Position numbers and translations under genes: made by a program
Source: Cymbidium sinense
Taxonomy: Eukaryota > Streptophyta > Magnoliopsida > Asparagales > Orchidaceae
Reading direction: 5' to 3'
NCBI GenBank assembly: GCA_021442155.1
Contig: CM038214.1
Coordinates: forward strand, 27,900,450 to 27,964,449
DNA: 64,000 bases
Shown: positions 50,583-62,286 of the stretch, one piece after another
Numbering within the stretch: the stretch's first letter is position 1
Layout: every line of letters begins with the position of its first letter
Notes under the pieces: model-generated
Seen by the model: the letters and a program-made list of their open reading frames with translations, nothing else
What the model was told of the DNA's origin: nothing
The model's database searches: none

Positions 50583-53500
50583 GGTTCTTGTTGGGTTGGT
50601 TATTCAAAGCCAGCAATTGGCTACTTTGTCACGTCCGTAGTGCTTCAAAAGTCATTGTGGCATGATTGAATGTAGAGCAGTCCATGATGGAAGCCTTTTT
50701 TTAAGTGGAAGTAGATTCTTTAGAACTTCGGAAGATGGTCAAGGTGGCTTGCTTCCAAGCTGCTACACTAGATGCACATGTAGTAGTATTTGCGGTCCTG
50801 TCCTACTAGTAGCAAAAATAGTAGCATAGACAAGAAAGCTAGTCCAGTATAACAAGTAGTCGATATCTAGAAAGCTAGCAGCAAGTAGCAAGCAAGAATA
50901 AGCCGACTTGAAGCAAGTGAGAAGTGCATGAAGGCATATATATAGGAAAGGTGTGTGGGTGCAGCGGTTTTAGTTGTAAGTAAGTAGTCATCAAGCCGCA
51001 GGGCAACAAGTACCATTCTCATGTATGTCGATCTCTGAAAGAAGAGAGATGCTTCAAGCCATGTTGCTTTTGAAACTAATCAAGAAACTCAACTTCCTTT
51101 TTTCTGGAGGAATTCTTATTGAACATAGCTATAACGTCACTATAGAATCGACTTCCATCCCCTTTCATAGACTCTTTCATAAGGCACATTTTCTACGATG
51201 GTAATAAGACCATGTTTTTTTTTTCTTTTTTAAAACATTCTCGACTAGTAGCAGCATCACTAGTGAAGTAATTGGACTAACATCCAAGATTACCCACCTC
51301 ACCTCAGAAAGAAGATGACCTAAATTTGTAGTTGCTCTCACTTACACCACCTATGAGAGTCTTGAGAGATGAAATGAAGCCTCCTTTGATTCTGAATTAT
51401 TCTCATAAGATTAATCAAGATTTCATTTTTCCTGAACTAAAGAAATAGCTTTGCATTCAACCACTAGAGGAGGAAAAGGGATGAAGTTACTCAACTGATA
51501 GATAAGTTATGTTTGGAAAGATCTCAATCAAAGCAATATGCTTTAGTGCTCCACCTATAAGTTATGGAACTACGTGCTCGACCAACTCAAACTCTATCAA
51601 ATCTTTGGTAAACCCATTTCTCTTAGTCCTCGAGTAAGGAGGCTAAAAGGAGAGGAGAAAATCTCGAGAAAAGCAAGAGGGAAGCTTGGATAGGGTTCGA
51701 GTTTTGCTTATGCCCTTCACTTCTTTAGTACTAGTAGGATTGGTCTACTAGCTCCACTCATACAAGTCAATCAAGTTCAAGTCGAGATAGAAAGTACTAG
51801 CTCACCGGTGATCATACCATTCAATATGTTTCTCATGACCTATACATAAATCAGTGCAGAGATCATGGTTCCAAGTTAGTTCTCATTATGGAAGTGAGTG
51901 CCTTAGTTTATCTTTCTAGTCACACTTTTACCCACCTCCTTTCTCCCCACTTTGTATAAATTTTTTTGAGATTTCTCTAGGTTACTTAGTTCAGTTCTTT
52001 TTTCAAAAGAGAGGAAGAGGAAACCCCAACTTTCAAAGTGATTAGTTAAAGCACAACCAGTCTACTAGAATGTAGAATTAGGTTTGAGCACAAGGAACTT
52101 CTGCACAAATATAACAGAAAGATGAGATAAAGATCGATTTGAGAATGGATGATTTGTGGCATATACTCTTTCCATGACATGAGAGAAGAATCCGCTTTGT
52201 CCATGAGTGCAATTTTCTTGACTTTCCTTCGATGCAGGAAGCTTCAATTTGCATGTGAAAAGCATGATTAGGCTTAGGGAAGAAAGCTATGAGAAACATA
52301 CATGTAAGTAAGAAAAAATAAAACTTGGCAGATTTCTTTCATGCCTAACTTGAAAGGTTGGGGTTTCTCTGGGCGGTCGAGCCCTATCCTTTGCTCTCAA
52401 AGGGTTTGGCTACTCTTTCTTAGTAGGGCTTTCCTTGAACTTGAAAGTCGGCTTTGCTTTGTGAGCGCTGCTCATAGGCGAGTTCACCCCACCCATATGA
52501 TGATTCCTTTCGGTGGAGACAGGCACACATCAAGCTCAGTCTCTACTCAGGTCGGACTCCCCTCGACCCATCCTCAAACAAATTTGGACAAAGAATAATT
52601 CTTTACTCCACCACAATCCATCTCGTCTGCATTGTCTTCTTCCACCTTGACTTTTGATATTTATAGTGCTTCCAACAATGGAGAGAACAAAGAGCCCTAC
52701 TCATTGATTTAGATCAAACTGAAAAGTGTAGTCCATGAGGCAATGAATGAAAGTTTGATTCTGATAATTATCAAAGATAAGCTCAAAGATCATTGGAAAA
52801 ATGGATGGTTGATAAAACAAATGAGGAACTAGCCCAAGCTTGGAAGCTCAAAATAGTTCAGACGAAGGAGGAAATTGAACACCTATCAAAAGAATTACTG
52901 GAGTTGAACTGGACCAAGTTCGAAATAGGCCCCAGTAGGGGCATCATATGCTGGCTTATCGGACTTACTAAAGGAGCACCCTCATAAGATGGGATTGAAA
53001 GAAAGATGCTACAAATCTCCATGATCTTTCTAATTGACAAAAAGCGAGAGGCACTAGATGAAAAGAAAAAGTTGGTTTTTTTTTTCTTTCATAACCTCCG
53101 GCCTGCCTAGAGGAAAATCAATCAAAATGTGGTGTCCAGTTGCATTGGTTAGGAGGAATCAATGAGCATACTTTCACTTGAGCTCAAGTCAGCCTTTTTT
53201 ATTTAGAATAAGCTTTCCAGTGAGAGGGAGATTGCCCAGGTAGTCTTAATAGAGCTAGAATTATCAATTCTCGGATGATGGCATATTTCACTACACTATT
53301 ATCTATTGAATTCTTTTTTTATCGAATGATAGAGGGTTGACGTGTTGCTCAGATTCCTCATAAACTATATATTTTGCTCAAATTGAGGCACTAGACTTGG
53401 CTTGAAAAGGTGGGTTCAAAATTGAATTCCAAAGCAAAGGGAATTGAATGCTAATAGTTGGAATCAAACTTTTTGGATAGCTCAAGCAGAAGGAAAGGAG
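50583..53500. other. Organelle-like spacer, no recognised gene
   Basis: 2.9 kb. Words such as AGCAAGTAGCAAGCAAG near 50.87 kb look like mitochondrial spacer. A frame at 52793-52987 is predicted helical and charged but matches nothing I know; that at 52341-52598 is also unrecognised. From about 53.2 kb on the sequence may already belong to the retroelement fragment that follows. Confidence 0.45.
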
Positions 53501-53504
53501 TGGA

Positions 53505-54545
53505 ACTTAAAGCACCCTTTCTCCCTGTGCTAGGGCTTCACCATTCACCATGGTATCTACATACATTAACCTGTTAACAGAAGACTTCTTCTCATGGAGG
53601 ATGGCATTGAGAAGCTGTAGGGGATTCACCCTGAAGGGTTTAGCTTGCTCATCCCTAGCAATAAGAGCAGAAAGTTTCTCCTTCTTTTGCTTGATCCAAA
53701 CAATATAGAGCCATCGATGAAGCATCCCTGAGTGCCTTAAAAGTTTTTCTTGGTAGGAGCAATCTCTCTTTTATCATCACCACCCTACTCCTTCTCAATT
53801 GGGCAAAAAGTGTCATTCTCAATTTTTTCTTGGTGGTTGATGAACTTTCTCCATAGAAGAACCCTTCTCTTTCTCAAATTGCAGGCATTTTTTGCAGCTC
53901 TTTCTTTGCCCACTCTCCCACCTCAAACCTAAACACCTTGTATTCTTCTACCTCAGTTTATGCAAGTTCCCTATTCTTCTACCAAGTTCCCTCTCTTCAT
54001 CATCAATGATTGCAACAACCTAACTTACTTTTTCATGGACTAAGTTTGCCCCAATTTATGAAAAGCCTCTCTACCCTACCATAATACATTAGTACGGAGA
54101 AAAATTGCTTTCGCATTTCTCTTTTTTGATCGTCTCTCCCAACTAACGATCCGTGGATTAGCAAGGGCATTCTGATTATTGTGAAACCAAGTTTTAGCAT
54201 CCTCACCAATGAAGCTAAATTTTGAACTTCTTTGCTTCAAGAGTACAACCCCATGTCTCCTATGAAGTTCTCTAAGTCACGGCATTTCACTCCCCCAAGC
54301 ACTTCTTTGGGCCATGTGCCTTCACATTAGTGAGACTTTGATGGCCCATAACCAAATGGAGTCGAAGCAACTACATTCTTCAACACTCCAATGTCTTCCT
54401 TCATCCCATCGATAACACTATGGAGCTGATCCCTCAATGAGTGCATCTCATTTATCAACCCAAGCTCTGAGTTATCATCCCCAAGATGAGCCAAGAAGTG
54501 TGTAAAAAGCTCATACATTTTACCTTTCAAAGTCTATATTTTGGC
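53505..54545 (-). pseudogene. Ty3/gypsy gag and protease fragment
   Basis: Minus strand, in order: a gag start-like region (MYELFTHFLAHLGDD...MHSLRDQLHSVIDGMKEDI, 54327-54530), a retrotrans_gag part read in shifting frames (FIGEDAKTWFHNNQNAL, then LRTNVLW, about 54000-54240), a decayed zinc-knuckle region, and RVNPLQLLNAI followed by RLMYVDTMVNG (53507-53725), which normally directly precedes the protease active site. The DTGA active site is not present: homology stops at about 53505. A different gypsy lineage from the pol at 20-23 kb, lying in the organelle-like block. Confidence 0.7.
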
Positions 54546-57480
54546 ATCCATCATTGGCATTTTAGCATATTCCATCAATATGTTGGCGTCTGCCATCGTA
54601 GCATGCATGGCTATTGAGCCAGTAGCTAGTCTAGTCTATCCTCGGTTTCGATCCATACTTGCGTTCTTATGGATATGCCCTCAATGCATACTTTCTCCAA
54701 GCCTGCCTCTGTTAGATAGCTAGTCGCACCTTCAACCCCACTTATAATATTTACTGTAGCCACAAACAAAAACTAAACGAAACCATATCTCTTTTGCAAT
54801 CCCAGAGTTCTAATGAAAATTAGTATGGCTAGCCCTTTATTCCACATTCATTGCCTTACACCTTAAAAGGTAGCATAATATGCTATTTTGGAAACAAGTT
54901 TGAAAGGGTAGGCGTGTGTCTTTGGAGGAAGAAACTTAATAAATTCTTTGAAAAGTAACCTTAGAGGTAAGGGGTATAAAGCAAAGGAAGAAAGATTTGA
55001 AAGCCTCTTCCAATCCTAGACTCTAATTAAGTTAAGAAGGGCTAATAAAGCGATGGGTAGGTCGATGGGAAAGAGAACCAGGATGGTTCTCTTTTCCATA
55101 CATAGGATGAGGATGAGCTAAATAGAGGTTAGTATCAAATAACTAGGGTTTAGCACCTTGCCAACTAATAGAAAAAAACGCCCACTCTAAAGGAAAGGTT
55201 TTCCCCAAGCAAGAGTTTCCTGTAGTTGTAAGGGGTCAGCTTGCCTCAACTCAATGGAAAACTCCCACAACTAACAAACCAGTGATAAACTTGGACTATC
55301 ATACACTTGGGAGTGGATTAGCCCTAACTAGTCGATGCTCCTATGGAAGTCTGGTTGTGTTTCAAGTAGGCTATGAGATGGTGAACTTTCAAGCATGACT
55401 AACTACTCTAATCTTTAGAGAGAATAAGAGGTCTACGTGATGCTTTGGGGGGAGGGAAGAAGAATTAATCTGGATTTTGATTGTTCAATTGATTGAAGGA
55501 AGCTTTGCTTCTATATTTTATATGTGATCTTTGCTTTATGTTGCTGATGCTTCTTTTGCTTGGGATGAGTGCGTGGTGGGCCTTGCTTCTTGAACCACTG
55601 TTGATGCAACCTATTCATGTTCCACATACTATGGACAAGCACTCAAAAATGAAAGAGTCACTCAGTTTGTCCATGATAAAGTATAGGGCATCCATATTTT
55701 CCCAAAAGGGAAATTCACGATAGAATCTTTGAAGCATTCACCAAAACTTTTTTGATCATTTCTCTCTCAGGCTATCAAAGAGAATTATGGCTTTAGCAGT
55801 GATGAAAACTCCATTGAGAAGAACTCTCATTCGATTAAGGGAAAGAGAATAGATGGATTCCCACTCAGTGCTAAAGTTTGATAACGCTCTTGTGCGCACC
55901 TTTACTTCTTCACTTTCCAATGAGAACTAGACACGCATCCCATATTCCCATGTGCTTTGGGATGTCATTGAAAAAAGATCACTCGAAATAGCATAGATAA
56001 ATATGAGATTTTTTTATTGAAGTCTTCACCTTTAGCTTTAGTGGACTCTTTTGAATGGCAAGTAGTATTGGGTAGTTTCGGCAAACCAACTACTTCCAAT
56101 AGTAAGGTGTAGAGCGAAATTGTTCTACATTCTTCTATATATGAGATTATTAGGTAGATGGATTTGCCAAGCACAAACCCGTGCCGCCAATAACACAAAA
56201 GTGTGACGTACAAGCAGAACAAGACTAGACTAATAACTTCATTGAAAAGAAATTCGGGGTCAGTTCGGACAAAAGAATTCAATTCATCAAAAATCTTAGC
56301 TATCTAAGCTGGAACTTTTACTACGCACCTCTTCTATTCTACTATTTCTAAAAGCAAAGTAATAAAGAAGATTTTCTATTATGAACTCAATTCGGCTTCA
56401 TTTTCAGTAGCAATTCCAATTGGTCCTTCTACACTCTAGCAAGACCTCGCTTCGTGAACATAGCTCGTATTGAAAGTATTCTGAAATCCATAAATTTTTC
56501 TCCTTTTGGTTCAAACTATCAAGAACAAGACCTAAATCACTTATAAAAAATAGATCTTTAAAATGATAAAGGGAATTGAAGTAGTTGCTATATATTAGTT
56601 ATTTCACTAATTCATCTCTAGCATAGGTGCTTTCCATAAGCTAAAAAGAATTTGAGCTTTTCTAAGTTTCTAAAATTGCTTTCTTCAATGGTTGAATAGT
56701 CTATAAAGCTAGGGGCCACTAAAGTTTCACAAGGATCTTTTCCTTGGAGCACTACACTAGCACTGCACTTAGGAGTTGTAGCTTTCAATTAAAGATTTCT
56801 AGAAGTCAAACACACTTTGAGATCAGAAATCCATTTGGATTGATTTACTTATCCCTCTCCAAACTAGCATCTCACCCTGAGAAACTTACTTCAACATGGA
56901 TAAATAGATGCCATATGACTGTTAGCTATTAATTCTTTCGAGTTAGGGATCTAGAATGACTTCATTGATAAATCAACGAGCAAGAAATATGCTTTACATA
57001 GGTCAAAACTCAATAAGCTCATCAAGAGTTAGCCAACCTTGGAACTAGATGTCATCACATTTTTTATCTAACCCCAAAGTGGTTGGCCAGGGATCATCCA
57101 AATAGAAAGAAGGAATATTCCTAAGGAAGATTATTTTTGAAAGCATTTTTTACTTTATTATTCAAAGCAAAGTAGCAACTTGCCAAGTGGGAAAATGAGG
57201 ACCATCAGATCGATGACATCAATGCTATAACATAATTAGTAAGGAGCTCCTCTGTAATATTGAAGAGTGATGGCCAATGTGTCTCCCTGTCGCAATCCCC
57301 ATGATGACTTGAAGAAATTGTGTACTCCATTTTATAGAATAGAAAACTAGCTAGCTATTAAACATCATGTGGATGTACTTAATCCAGCTAGAGTGAAACC
57401 CAAAATGCCTTGAAAGTAGCTCAATTGAACTCCCAATCTCAATTTTGTGTCAACAAAATTTGATGTTGTTGATATTTTTT
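54546..57480. other. Organelle-like or mixed spacer, no recognised gene
   Basis: 2.9 kb up to the return of telomere-like repeat. The longest frame, 105 codons on the minus strand at 55965-56282, has a hydrophobic stretch (VISLVLFCLYVTLLCYW) but no family I recognise. The transition to the satellite is at about 57480-57510, where ATTAGGGTTC is followed by TTTTAGTTTTAGG. Confidence 0.45.
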
Positions 57481-57842
57481 ATACAAAATTAGCATATAAT
57501 GATTGGAATTAGGGTTCGAGTTTATTTTTTAGTTTTAGGTTTGGGTTTTATTTTTTATTTTTATGTTTAGGTTTAGATTTTTAGTTTATTTTTTAAGTTT
57601 AGCTTTTATGTTTTTATGTTAGGTTTTTTTTAGTTGAGGGTTTAAGGTTTAGGGTTTGGGGTTTAGGGTTTAAGGTTTACGGTTTAGCTTTTAGGTTTTA
57701 GAGTTTAAGATTTAGGGTTTAAGGTTTTAGGGTTTAGGGTTTAAGGTTTATGGTTTAGGGTTTAGGGATTAGGGTTTAGGGTTTAGGTTTTTGGTCTACA
57801 TTTTAGGTTTTAGTTTAGGGTTTAAGGTGTTCAATTTTTTTT
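57481..57842 (+). repeat. Telomere-like satellite, right array start
   Basis: Same T-rich then G-rich texture and the same orientation as the left array. It resumes with no GRP remnant at the boundary, so the interrupted copy 6 at 15525-15590 has no matching second half here. Confidence 0.87.
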
Positions 57843-58262
57843 AATAGAGAACAAATTCGGATTTAACATTTCTTCTTTATGATTTCATCAACCAAGTAAC
57901 ACACCAAGTTTTCTAAGACATAAGTGATGACATAGATTAAAAATGAGTATGCATAGAGCAAATCAAAAACCTTAGATAACTAGAAACTCTCTTTAAAGAC
58001 ACATTTCCATAAGCAGTCGAGTTTAGTTCTTAGTTTATCGGTTCTAACCACCTTGGCCTCTCAGTGCGTGATCCACCATCGATCCACGATCTCTCCCACC
58101 CCCATCGGCATGTAACCTTCTACTCCTCGCCACCTCCATGACTTCTTTGACCACGACCTCCATATCCCAACACCTTTGGATTCCCGTCATCATAATATTT
58201 CCATATCTAGGCGAGGACGGTTGGCGGCGGTGATGTTCCTGCCATCAAGGTTTTGCACATTC
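57843..58262 (-). pseudogene. GRP cDNA fragment, copy 7
   Basis: Same ends as the other copies (T-run then AATAGAGAA at left; CACATTC then TTAGG at right). Strongly diverged in the coding part, with many small deletions between 58010 and 58230, so the Gly-rich frame is lost. Confidence 0.82.
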
Positions 58263-58666
58263 TTAGGTTTTAGGGTTTAGGTTTATTTTTTAATTTATTT
58301 AGTTACTTTAGGTTTAGGTTTAGGGATAGGGTTTAGGGTTTAGGGTTTAGGGTTTAGGTTTTAGGGTTTTAGGGTTTATGCTTTTAGGGTTTAGGGTTAG
58401 GGTTTAGGGTTTAGGGTTTTTGGATTTAGGGTTTAGGGTTTAGGGTTTAAGGGTTTATGGTTTTGGGTTTGGGGTTTAGGGTTTTAGTTTTGGTTTTGCA
58501 TTATAGGTTTAGGATTTATGGTTTAGGGTTAGTTTTAGGCTTTAAGGTTTATGAGTAGAATTTTTTTATTTTTTTATTTTTTTATTTTTAGGGTTTATGA
58601 TTTAGGGTTTAGGTTTTAGGTTAAGGTTTAGGTTCTAGTTTAGGGTTTAGATTTTTTGTTTTTTTT
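58263..58666 (+). repeat. Telomere-like satellite block
   Basis: About 400 bases rich in pure TTTAGGG (58.32-58.48 kb), with the conserved AATTTATTTAGTTACTTT near 58290 and an 8-base T-run before GRP copy 8. GRP copies 7 and 8 are 0.82 kb apart, one monomer. Confidence 0.88.
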
Positions 58667-59131
58667 AACAGAGAACAAATTCTAATTCAACATTTTTTTT
58701 TCAATTTCATCAACAATTTGACAAACCAAGTTCTCTGAGACACAAGCGATGACATAGATCAAAAATGAGCATGTATAGAGAAAATCAAAAACCCTAGATA
58801 ACTGGAACCGTCTCTATTGTAAAGACATAGTTCCATAAGATGTAAATCGGATTGGTCGATTCTTTAGTTTCTCCAGTTCCCATCAGAACCACCATAGCCT
58901 CTCAAGTAGCGGGATCCACCATCATATCCCCAAACTATCCCTCTTCCACCACAACAACTGTAACCTCCATTGCTCCTCCCTCTTCCATAACCACCACCTC
59001 CATTTCCAATAGTACCTCTAGATCCCCTACCACCACTATGATAATCACTGCCTCCGCATTCACCTCTACCTCCAGATGTAGATTGAGCCTGGTTGATGAT
59101 GTTTTTTTTGGCGTCAAGGTTCTACCCATTC
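58667..59131 (-). pseudogene. GRP cDNA fragment, copy 8
   Basis: Well-aligned copy with a stop in place of the Gln of NGQ (minus strand AATGGGTAG) and frame changes in the Gly-rich tail, where runs of GTT and GGA are lost. Same junctions: T-run and AACAGAGAA at left, CCCATTC joined to TTAGGG at right. Confidence 0.84.
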
Positions 59132-59263
59132 TTAGGGCTTAAGTTTAGGTTTAGTTTTATTAGGTTTTTGGGTTTAGGTTTTTTTTCTAATTTATTTAGT
59201 TACTTTAGGTTTAAGTTTAGCATTTGGGGTTTAGGGTTTAGGGTTTATGGTTTAGGGTTTTTT
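59132..59263 (+). repeat. Telomere-like repeat between GRP copy 8 and P0
   Basis: About 130 bases with TTTAGGG runs, again starting with the AATTTATTTAGTTACTTT segment, and ending in a 6-base T-run (59258-59263) that is the poly(A) trace of the P0 insertion. Confidence 0.85.
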
Positions 59264-60087
59264 CTTAACACAAATGATTTCATAATAAATAAGAAATTAC
59301 CAAATCTAATAAGACATTATCATCTAACAACTAGTAAAATAGGATAAAATTAATCATTTTACAAAAATAATGTTTCATAAAATGATTTAACTCCCTGAGA
59401 TAATAAAATTTGATTTTATACAAGGCCAACAAAGCTTAGTCAAACAAGTTGAAACCCATATCATCATCAGATTCCTCAGCAGGATGTTCCTTCTTCTCTT
59501 CCATTATTGGAGTAGCAGCAGCAGGAGGAGTAGCAGAAGCATCAGGCGCAGTAATTATAACAAATTCACTAGGATCCTTCAAATACTCCTTAACCTTCTC
59601 GGCCTGTGGGTATGTGTAATCAGTGGCAATCGCGATGGCGAGGACATTCTTGTAAATGTTGATGAACATGTAGGGTGCTGCAGCCAGCATGGGATAAGAG
59701 AGGGCTAGTGAGAGAGATGTGATCATTGAAAGGCCTGCCAAAAACTTTTTAATGAGATCACCTTAAGTGAGGTCAAGCACCTCACAATTGAACACCAAAC
59801 CATCATCATACACAGACTGGATGACAAGACCATCAACCTCTGAGGATCCTACCTTGCATTTTATAGTTAGATCGGGTGATAATTTCAATAGTACCCTTGT
59901 TGAACTTAGTTAGGATTTTGAGAACCTGGAAGAAAGAAGTCTATGAAAGATCCAAACTAGTGTTGCTTAGAGGAACCATAACATCAATAGGTGCAACAAG
60001 ACCAACACGGGCAGGAGCACCAACTTTGTATTTCGTAACCTCTTGACTTCTTTAAGATCACCTTTCATAAAAATCAGCTCAACTGGG
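59264..60087 (-). pseudogene. Ribosomal P0 processed pseudogene, 5'-truncated
   Basis: Minus-strand cDNA fragment of the 60S acidic ribosomal protein P0 (stalk base, binds P1/P2). The frame at 59436-59741 reads [50 protein letters not shown], an Ala-rich hinge, and the acidic tail [13 protein letters not shown]. Upstream the reading continues in broken frames: [12 protein letters not shown], a [15 protein letters not shown] stretch, and KVGSSE joined straight to VDGLVIQSVYDDG, so about 14 residues (the usual ALLAKLGIRPFSY part) are deleted, and a stop follows LDLT. The 3' UTR ends in an A-run next to CCCTAAA; the truncated 5' end reads AACTGGGG joined to TTTAGGG. No introns are visible: a retroposed copy. 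Confidence 0.88.
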
Positions 60088-61094
60088 GTTTAGGGTTTAG
60101 AGTTTAGGGTTTTAGGGTTTATGCTTTTAGGGTTTAAGGTTTAGGGTTAGGGTTTAGGGTTTAGGGTTTAAGGTTTAGGTTTTACAGTTTAGGTTTAGGG
60201 TTTAGGGTTTAGGATTTTTTAGGCTTTAGGGTTTAGGGTTGTATGTTTAGTGTTGTAGGTTTAGGGTTTAGGGTTTAGGGTTTATTTTTTAAAATTAAGT
60301 AAATTGGTAGATTTAGGTTTCTTTAGTTTAGTTTATTTATTTTAGTTAAGGATTTTTATTTTACTTTATTTTTTAGGTTTATGTTTATATTTTAGTTGAG
60401 TTTTATTTTTAGTTTATTTTTTAGGTTTAGGTTTTATTTTATATTTTTATGTTTAGGTTTATGTTTTTATTTGATTTATTTAGGTTTAGGTTTTAGGTTT
60501 TTATTTTAGGTTTATTTTTAGGTTTAATTTTTTAGTTTAGGTTTAGGTTTTATTTATTTATGTTTAGTTTATTTTAGTTTAGCTTGTTTATTTTATTTAT
60601 TTTTTATTTTTATTTTTTTGGGTTTAGTTTTTTTAGGTTTAGGTTTAGGTTTTAGGTTTTTTTAAAGTTTAGGTTTTTATTTAGTTTTTATTTTATTTTA
60701 TTTTAGGTTAATTTTATTTTAATTTTATGTTATTTTTATTTTCATATGTCGTTTATTCTTCAGTTTATTTTATTTTTTTGTTTAGTTAAGGTTTTTATTT
60801 ATTTTATTTTAGTTAATTTTTATTTTTTATTTTATTTTTAGTTTATGGTTTATATTTTAGTTTAGATTTTTATTTTATTTTATTTTATTATTTTATTTAG
60901 GTTTAGGTTTATTTATTTATTTTATTTTTAGGTTTTATTTAGTTTAGGTTTAGAGTTTTTAAGATATTAGGGTTTAGTGTTTAGGGTTTAGGGTATTAGG
61001 GTTTAGGGTTTTAGGGTTTTAGGGTTTTAGGTTAAGGTTTAGGGTTTAGGGTTTAGGGTTTAGGTGTTTAGGCTTTAGGCTTTAGGGTTTAGGG
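60088..61094 (+). repeat. Telomere-like satellite block
   Basis: About 1 kb from the truncated end of the P0 fragment to the 3' end of LINE 2. Pure TTTAGGG at 60.09-60.28 and 60.96-61.09 kb encloses T-rich derivatives, and a tag copy lies near 60291. One monomer length. Confidence 0.88.
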
Positions 61095-62286
61095 GTTTTT
61101 GTTTAACTAAAAGGAATTTATTGCTCAAAAAAAATTACAAATTAGAACTAAACTAACTCAAAAAAGAAAAAAAACCATTGCTCAAATGAGCTATAGGAGA
61201 ATCTAAAGAGTTTAGTCCCTCAACTAATACATCAAAGAGCAATATAGAAAAAAAGACAAAACTAAAAGCCAAAAAAAAGGCGACAAGGGGAAGAATCCAT
61301 GGAGCTCAAAAGAACCTCCAGAAAGATCCATAAGAAAAAAACTGGCAGAAGACAACTCCAGCCATCTAAGAAAAATAAGACCATCAGTAAGACTCTAGCT
61401 CCCTCCAAGAAGAAGAAGAGAGCAATTGAAAAAGAGAACCTGCAACATGCAATAAATCTCAGCTAGAAGGAGATCAAAAAAACATAAAGAGAAAACAACT
61501 CAGGCTCAGATATGTGGAAAGATGGATACTCACAATAATGAGTGGCAATAAATCCTAAGTGTATCCATCTTCAAAGAAGGGTTACAAATAGGAAAAGTCA
61601 CCAGCCACAAAAATATCAAGGAAATAATCCATCATATCATCCTAGCCATCCCAACCAAAGAAAAATATAAACTATAATAATAACCACCCAAATAAAGAAA
61701 AGTGAAGCTAAGGAAATAGAAGGAGAGAGACAAAAGATAAAATTAACATAAGGCAATCCCAACAAAACAAAATATGAACACCTTTTTGGGAGAAAAGAAA
61801 GGCCAAAAAAAAAAAAGAATAGAGCCCTCAAAGACAAAGCCAGAGGCCACAATAACACCAATCCAAAGCCACCAAGGCACTAGACCAATAATGGGCCCAA
61901 AATAACACCAATCAAAGCCAGGCACAAACCAAAGGAAAGGAAAGCAATAGAGTAACACAACAAAGCCAAGAAAAATAGCCAGGGAAGAGAAGAGGAACCA
62001 AAATAAAAAAAGAAGAAGGCCGTGCTAAAATAAATAGCTAGAGAACAACCAACCAATGGACAAACCACATGCTAAGGACAAAAGGCTAACCTACCCAACC
62101 AACGGAAGCACCAACCAAAGAACAAGCCAATGGAAGAAGAAACTACCCTGCACAAGATGATGAAGGGCACCAAGAAAAGCAAAGAGCCAAGGAAACCGAG
62201 GAGAAGGGATGTCAGCAAACCAACTAGCAAGAAAAAAGCTCAACCAACAAAGAAAAACTAGCCAAATGCCTCTGGAATGAGAGAGA
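61095..62286 (-). mobile_element. LINE 2: G/T-rich 3' region
   Basis: Non-coding 3' part of a second LINE on the minus strand, G/T-rich like the 3' region of LINE 1 and ending with a similar AATAAATTC...TTT stretch. It ends in a short A-run (five T on +, 61096-61100) directly after TAGGGG of the telomere-like repeat. The Trp- and Phe-rich minus-strand frames (61637-62068) are composition artefacts. Confidence 0.65.
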
